This document shows, piece by piece, positions 58,156 to 64,000 of a DNA stretch of 64,000 nt (positions are counted from its first letter, which is position 1; every line of letters begins with the position of its first letter). Origin of the DNA: Spiroplasma chrysopicola DF-1 (GTDB lineage: Bacteria > Bacillota_I > Bacilli_A > Mycoplasmatales > Mycoplasmataceae); contig NC_021280.1 of NCBI RefSeq assembly GCF_000400935.1, positions 248,001-312,000 of the forward strand, in the 5' to 3' direction. The notes beneath the pieces were generated by a model that saw only the letters and a program-made list of their open reading frames with translations, was not told the origin of the DNA and searched no databases. The position numbers were made by a program, and so were the translations under genes.

Positions 58156-58872
58156 ATGATTGGAAAAGTAGCAGATAAACGCGCAGGATTAGCGCTCCAA
58201 TGAAATACTAAAACAGAAATTATTGCGCGCTTACTCATTTTTGCGTTTGCTTTTTTAGCAATGATAATGGGTTACTTTGTTGCCGGGGGTTGTGCAATGG
58301 CGTATAATCATTTACAAGATGTTATTGGAGCGATGAATCATGGGACTTATAAAATAAATTATATTATTGGGGGCTGCTGTGGTCTTATTGTTGGGATTTT
58401 CTTTTTTGTTTTTATTGGAATTCCAGCAATTAAAGTTCGCCGGGCTGAAAGTGTTAAACCGTGAATTATTTTAGCAACAATTTTTAACTTTTCTTATTAT
58501 GTTTTAACATTTAGTCTTTTAGCATCTTTTGCAATAATTTATCACAATTTTAATCAATACTTTCTAACAGCTGTTACTATTTTACCGCTTTGTTGTTTAA
58601 TTACTTTTGTGATGTATTTTTTACTTTGACGGGAAGTTAAAAAGCAATGGAAAATGCGCAAAGGGTTTGAATATTTGGCCGAAGAAAAATTATTTCAAGC
58701 AAATGAAGCAAAATTGGAAGAATTAGAACGTCGTCGCCAAGTGCTCTATCAAGCGGAAGTTATTAAGCATCAACATGATAAACATAGTTTAAACGAACAA
58801 GCAAATCAAAAAAATCATGTTTTACGTCAAAAACATGTTTGAACCGAAGAAGAACCAGAACAAGAACATTAA
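58156..58872 (+). CDS. Four-TM membrane protein with C-terminal coiled coil, family member 3
   Basis: 238 residues. The TM1 block EIIARLLIFAFAFLAM aligns with the other members, though QLL is lost. Four TM segments are followed by about 80 residues of charged helix (KLEELERRRQVLYQAEV and on) likely to form a coiled coil inside the cell. AGGAGA is the SD. Four TGA Trp codons. Confidence 0.7.
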
Positions 58873-58894
58873 TTTTTAATTAGGAGAAGTGCAA

Positions 58895-61585
58895 ATGACA
58901 AGTCAACAGCAACCAAAACCGCTAACAAACCATTCACGGCGTAAAACTAATTTAAAAATTATGATTTCTTTGGCAACAATTATTATTTTAGGGGCAATTG
59001 GGGGAATTATTTATGCTATTGTGGTTGAATCTTCATTTTATGATAAAGATCCATGAGCAAATGCCATTCCATTAGATAATAAAATTGCCAATGAAATTAA
59101 TAAGCACCTGTCAAAACCATTACTTAATGCCAATGGGACAGTTAATCCGGATAATTTAAAATCTTATCTTCATTTTACTGTTCCTGAAAAAAGTAGTTTA
59201 ACTTCATATAGTAATAAACTAGACAGTGATTTAATTCGTAATTTATTTGCTGAGGAAGAATGAATTTTAAATAATTATAGTGCTGTTAATGAAATGCTAA
59301 ATGGGACAGGAGCAGAATTATCGGGAACTCAAGTTATCTATAAAAACCAAAAATATAAATTAGAGTTAAAACCAAAAATTTTAGCTTATCCATATGATAA
59401 TGGCGATGATAAATATGGTGAAGTTTCTTTTCATCCCCTTGATTTAACTGCTGGTTTATTTTCATATCAAGTTCGTTTTGCTTTAGAATTGGTCGGAAAA
59501 GATCAAGGTGGTAATTATCTAGATTTTTATAAAACCTATGATTTTTCATATAATTCGCGACTAGGAGCAGGGGGTAACCCGTTAACGGTACCGCAATTAT
59601 TATTTTTAATTAATAATCAAGAAGTTAAAAATTTTATTAGTAGTGGTGCAATCAGTTTGCAAACAAATAATAATGAACTATTAGATAAGACTTTACAGCA
59701 ATACTATTCAATTCGAGATAATAATGCTCCAAATAAAATTATCTTTAATGAAGAAATTAAAAATAAAAATAATGAAGCTTTTGCGAAAATCGGTGCTAAT
59801 CCAAATGCTAGTGATCAAAATCTAAATATTAAATACGATTCTCGTCATTTTACAACTTTAGATGCTTTTGGGGCCAGTCTTTTTAACAATCATAGTCCTG
59901 GTTATAGCACAATTAATGCTGTTTATCAAGCGTTAGGGATTGGAATGCCCCGTTTTAGTAATGTTGGTAATTATGACCTATATGATAAAACAACAAATTG
60001 AAATTTTTTAACAAATCAAATGATTAATGCCCGCGTCAATTCTTACCAGGGTTATATTAAAGAATTAGGAATTAACTCTGATAATATTGCCGATAATATT
60101 AATTATCAGCAAGGCGCAGCTGGTTATCAGCAGTATATGTGAGGGACTGAACACCAAATTTTCCGTAACCAAGTGGAAATTAAATTCTTAAATATTAATG
60201 CCGGGGGCAATAATAATATTGTTCGTCCAGTAACAACAATTTATTATGACCAACAAAGTTATGCTGATCGCTCAATTAATTTTGCTGATTATAATCTTGG
60301 CGCTGATTTAATTCCCGCAATGCAAAAAATTACTTATCAGGATAGGGTTGAAGATGTTAATACAAAATTAAATCAACAACAAGCTATTATTCAAAATAAT
60401 GTTAAAAATTTTATTGTTCGTAAGTTAAATAACAATCATATTATTGCGAATAATATTATTCAAAGTGTTAAAGTTGGCTGAAGTTCAAATGAAACAGTAA
60501 TTGGGGGAACAACGACAAGTTGAAAGCCAATTGTTAATGGAACAGAGCGCGGAAATTCAAGCGTTTATTATCAAGATAAAGTTTTTGCTTTCCCCGAAAT
60601 TAGTGTTAAAGTTACTTTTACAAAGCCAACCCAAGCTAATATTACCAATAAATTTAAAGTAAATAATTGACTAGTTAAAGACCCAATTGGAACGGCAAAG
60701 AATAATCTGCAAGTTTTTCAAAATGATTTAAATTTAACGCGCCAATATACAACATTAGATTCAATTAATAGTTTGAAAAATAATTATAGTAGTTTATTTC
60801 TTGAAAAAGCACAACAATGAATTAACAATAATTCCCAAGGTCATAATAATGAAAAACCACTACAACAAGGTAAAGACTTCACAACGGGATTAGTTGATAA
60901 AACAACAGGACGAACTAATGGCAATAATTTAAAAGTTGGGCAATATCAAGGACAAATAACAGCTTTGAATAGTTCTCTTAGTTTTCAAGGAACAGTTACT
61001 TCTAATCCGGTTGTTGTAGCCCAAGCACCAATTTCAGCGATTAGTTTATCATCATTGTCACTAACAACACGGGATAAAGAACAAGAGATTTATAATCGGA
61101 TTAAAAATGAGATTTTAACAAAAGCCCATAATGCTGGCTTAGCTTTAAACCAAAATGATTTTACAATTGAGGGAATCACAACAAATAATCTTAATTTAAC
61201 TGCTGGAACCCATCAAATTACTATTCGTGCCAGTGGGGGTGATAATTTAGTAACCGGATTGGCATCCTTTAACTTAAATGTTCAATCAATTGATTTAGAT
61301 GCCTTAGCTGGTAATCGAATTACCCCTAGTAATCAAACTATCAATAGCTCGTTAGCAGGGGTTATTAATGTGGCAAAAAGCCAATTACTATCTGTTTTAA
61401 ATGAAAATAATTTTGGATCAATAGATAATCAAAATTTTGATATTTATGTCACTGATGCTAATGGGCAAAGATTATTTCGTGAAACCTTTGAAACTGCTGG
61501 GCAATATTGATTACGAATCGAAATAATTCATGAGGGATCAAAATGATTCAGGGGCTATATTAAAAAAGGATTTATTGTAAACTAA
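58895..61585 (+). CDS. TM-anchored giant exoprotein, unknown
   Basis: 896 residues. A short basic start, one TM segment (about 22-45) and a large extracellular region rich in Asn and Gln. The end (after about 690) contains two blocks of roughly 100 residues that resemble each other: SLTTRDKEQEIYNRIKNEI and the later NSSLAGVINVAKSQLLSVL, each leading to NDF/NNF and a beta-rich stretch, as in the small repeated domains of mollicute surface proteins. AGGAGA is the SD. At least eight TGA Trp codons. Its neighbours are family members 3 and 4. Confidence 0.7.
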
Positions 61586-61593
61586 ATTTATAC

Positions 61594-61623
61594 TTGCCTA
61601 ATTTATTAAAAAAATGCTACAAT
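61594..61623 (+). promoter_or_regulatory. Possible internal promoter before family member 4
   Basis: TTGCCT (61594-61599), 18 bases, TGC then TACAAT (61618-61623). Confidence 0.5.
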
Positions 61624-61649
61624 TATACCAATGATAAAGAGGGATAGAG

Positions 61650-62318
61650 ATGAAACAAAAACCGACATATGGTAGTGATTTTCCAGATTTGGAATTAATT
61701 AATACAGCGTCTGAACGGAAAAAAATTGAAGATGAAATGGCTCAATTGGCTCCTGAAGAGGAAAAACGCTTTAAATTCGTTTCACCAATTCAGCATAATG
61801 ATTTTTCCCAACGAAAAATGTATTGAAGTAGTCCCCTTGAAAAAGTTGGCCGGGCTTTTATTATTATTGCCCAGTTATTAGCAATCACCCTCGCTTATTT
61901 TATTGGTCAAAAAGTTATTGTCCTTGTATTAGGGGGAATGATTAATCCTGATATTAAAGTGTTTGGGACAATTTATGTTCGTGATCTTTTAACATTTGGG
62001 TTCTTATTTATTACCTTGGTTTTTGGGTTATTATATTTTATCCCAATGGCAATTGTCCGAACAGCGGGAGGAATTTATGGCTGAGCTATTACTTACATTG
62101 TTTTAGCAATCTTGTATTTTTTCTTTATTGAAATAATTTGTGCAGTATTATTAATTTTAGGAAGTATTAAACAAATTTCCGGCCTTGAATCAATTAGTAT
62201 TTGATTATTTGTTTTTATGGCGGTTGTTTTAGCAATTACTTCCCTATGAATTGTCGGGGCGTGTTTATTAATTGTTAAATCAGATGATATTAAACGCAAA
62301 ATTAGCTTGGAAGTATAA
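61650..62318 (+). CDS. Four-TM membrane protein, family member 4
   Basis: 222 residues. About 70 polar residues, then [17 protein letters not shown] and three further TM segments. The TM1 block matches members 1 and 2 (Arg, then Ile-rich, then QLL). Four TGA Trp codons. It is followed 12 bases later by the MoxR-type ATPase gene, so the family and the ATPase probably share a transcript. GAGGG is the SD. Confidence 0.72.
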
Positions 62319-62329
62319 GGAGAGATAAA

Positions 62330-63808
62330 ATGAAATTGACAGAACGGTTAGAAAATCTACTACAACAGTTACAGAAAGATGTCTATGAAAAAGATGAAAT
62401 TTTTCGTTTAGCATTATTAGCAATGTTAAGTGGAGAATCAATTTTTTTATTAGGAAAACCAGGGATTGCGAAGTCTTTAGTGGCACGACGCTTAAAATTT
62501 GCTTTTAAAAATGGAACCATTTTTGAATATTTAATGAACCGTTTTTCAACCCCAGAAGAAATTTTTGGGCCAATTTCAATTGAAGATTTACAACGCGGAG
62601 TTTATAGACGATTAATTGATAGATATCTGCCAACAGCGGAAATTGTTTTTTTAGATGAAATTTGAAAAGCTGGGCCATCAATCCAAAATACCTTGTTAAC
62701 TATTATTAATGAAAAGATTTTCCGTAATGCTGGGGTTGATATGAAAGTACCAATGAAACTATTAATTTCAGCATCAAACGAATTACCAGCCGAAGGTCAG
62801 GGATTAGAAACCTTATATGACCGTTTTATTATTCGTTACATTGCCCATGGGCTAGAAGATACTGATAATTTTAACCATATGTTAGCTGGGGTAACGGATT
62901 TAGATGTTGAAGTTGATGAAGCTTTACAAATTAAACATGACGAATATGATATATGACGAACAGAAATTAATAAAGTTCAATTTAGTCAAGCAACCTTTGA
63001 TTTTATTGCCCGTTTCCGAAAAGCAATGTATTTAGCAACAGAAGGAACATATTACATTTCAGATCGTCGATGAAAAAAGATTGCGCAATTAATGAAAGCA
63101 TCAGCCTATTATAATGGTCGTAGTGTTGTTGATAAACCTGATTGAGTTGTTATCCCATACTGTATTTGAGATGATGAACAACAAGAAGAAGCATATAATG
63201 CGATTTTTAATGAGTTTTATTTAGATGCTTTAACATTTGACGTCCGGGATAAAAAGAATCGCTTAAACCGCGAGTTAGAAGAATTATCACAACAATATGA
63301 TAATTTACAAGAAGCAATTAGTAATAAAAGTGAATATTATGATGTTTTTGATGGTAAACTGCAAGGAACTTTCCACCGGATTTTATGAAAAGATGTTACA
63401 AAACCAATTTGCTTTATTCGTGTTGAGGATTTAATTGACGCACGCCAAAATAAAGGACAAGCAACAATTGTTGAATTTTACTATGGGGAAGACTTAGATA
63501 ATATGCAAGATGTTTTACAAACGGAAGTATCTTATGTTAATGATCGCACCTTAAAAATTTTAAAAACTGAGGAAAATGTCACAGTTGAAGTTAAAAACTT
63601 AAAAGTAGATGAATCAGTTAGCCAATTGGAAAACCGAATTTTAACAGTTGAGCAAGAAATTAACCGCTTAGGAACAGCGTTCCCCGATGAAAAAGAACGC
63701 TTGTTATCGTTAAGTTGCATATTCTTTAATAATCGTTATTATTTAGCAGTCAATAATGCTTTTAGTGATGAAAACTTGAGTTTTATTAATGAAGAACAAG
63801 GTCATTAA
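62330..63808 (+). CDS. MoxR/RavA-type AAA+ ATPase
   Basis: 492 residues. Walker A GKPGIAKS (42-49), Walker B IVFLDEIW, sensor 1 SASNE and an arginine-rich YDRFIIRY match MoxR; the C-terminal part (from about 280) has the helical lid, coiled coil and beta domain seen in RavA. MoxR ATPases act as chaperones with a VWA-domain partner. Five TGA Trp codons. AAGGAGA precedes ATG. The next gene is probably the partner. Confidence 0.85.
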
Positions 63809-63833
63809 GCCCAGTTACTAAAGGGGAGTTAAC

Positions 63834-64000
63834 ATGCAAAATTATTTAGAACATAAAACAATGGAAAAATTGGCGAAAAAACTTGATGATTTAAAGCAAG
63901 AGGATTTAAAAAATCCAACAATTGTTTTAAAAACTAAATCAAATCGTTGATTAGCTGATTTATATAATGATTCTGTCAATAATTTTTATGATAAAGAATT
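63834..64000 (+). CDS. Start of a gene after the RavA-like ATPase, candidate ViaA-like partner (partial)
   Basis: The first 55 codons only; the frame is open to the window end with one TGA Trp. AAGGGGAG is the SD. A charged helical start (EKLAKKLDDLKQEDL) is compatible with the N-terminal region of ViaA-type VWA proteins, but the VWA domain itself would lie outside the window. The call rests on gene order. Confidence 0.45.

Overview
The window is a stretch of chromosome from a mollicute, most likely a Spiroplasma. The DNA is very AT-rich and nearly every gene reads through in-frame TGA codons as tryptophan. All genes lie on the plus strand. The gene set (PstC-PstA fusion, wall-less metabolism, pdh cluster with lplA and nox, TM-anchored surface proteins, lipoproteins) fits that group. 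I could not compare with any database, so the genus is an inference. Coordinates below treat TGA as Trp; several genes would look broken under the standard code.

Layout. 1-2981: the end of trmD, rplS, a GTPase-dead RbgA paralogue, rbgA, rnhB. 3052-6356: a surface protein with sialyltransferase-like motifs, then CoA-disulfide reductase/rhodanese. 6403-11806: a pyrimidine operon pyrB-C-K-D-F-E behind a leader that encodes a 53-residue peptide running into a perfect 20-bp terminator hairpin. 11956-12774: a membrane protein of unknown role. 13021-18964: a type I restriction-modification system (hsdM-S-R) whose HsdS carries 12-bp repeats coding for ELTS units. 19096-21375: hpt-guaA under a guanine riboswitch. 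21438-27929: a still more AT-rich accessory island with a small CxxC membrane protein, a DUF262-HEPN pair, and a ParB-like plus DNA methyltransferase pair. 28225-29916: a uracil permease with a second translated-leader attenuator of the pyr type. 30206-32701: an ABC exporter-like pair. 32864-35830: smc. 35940-40859: pstS-pstCA-pstB-phoU. 40968-52825: phosphohexomutase, an E2-like pseudoenzyme, yhaM, nox, lplA and pdhABCD. 52976-64000: TM-anchored exoproteins, a lipoprotein, four related four-TM proteins, and a MoxR/RavA-type ATPase with the start of its partner.

How parts work together. Pyrimidine supply seems to be set by two parallel leaders, one on the de novo genes and one on uracil uptake. 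Both have a TTTACA/TAATAT promoter, a leader peptide beginning Met-Gln-Arg, a T-rich stretch, and a terminator that contains the leader stop codon. This resembles the UTP-sensitive coupled attenuation of enterobacterial pyrBI. Purine salvage is switched by a guanine riboswitch with visible terminator and antiterminator arms. The three defence-type modules sit between and beside these nucleotide genes. The last 11 kb looks like one surface-complex locus combining exoproteins, a repeated four-TM family and an AAA+ chaperone.

I saw no rRNA, tRNA, CRISPR array, transposase or replication origin.
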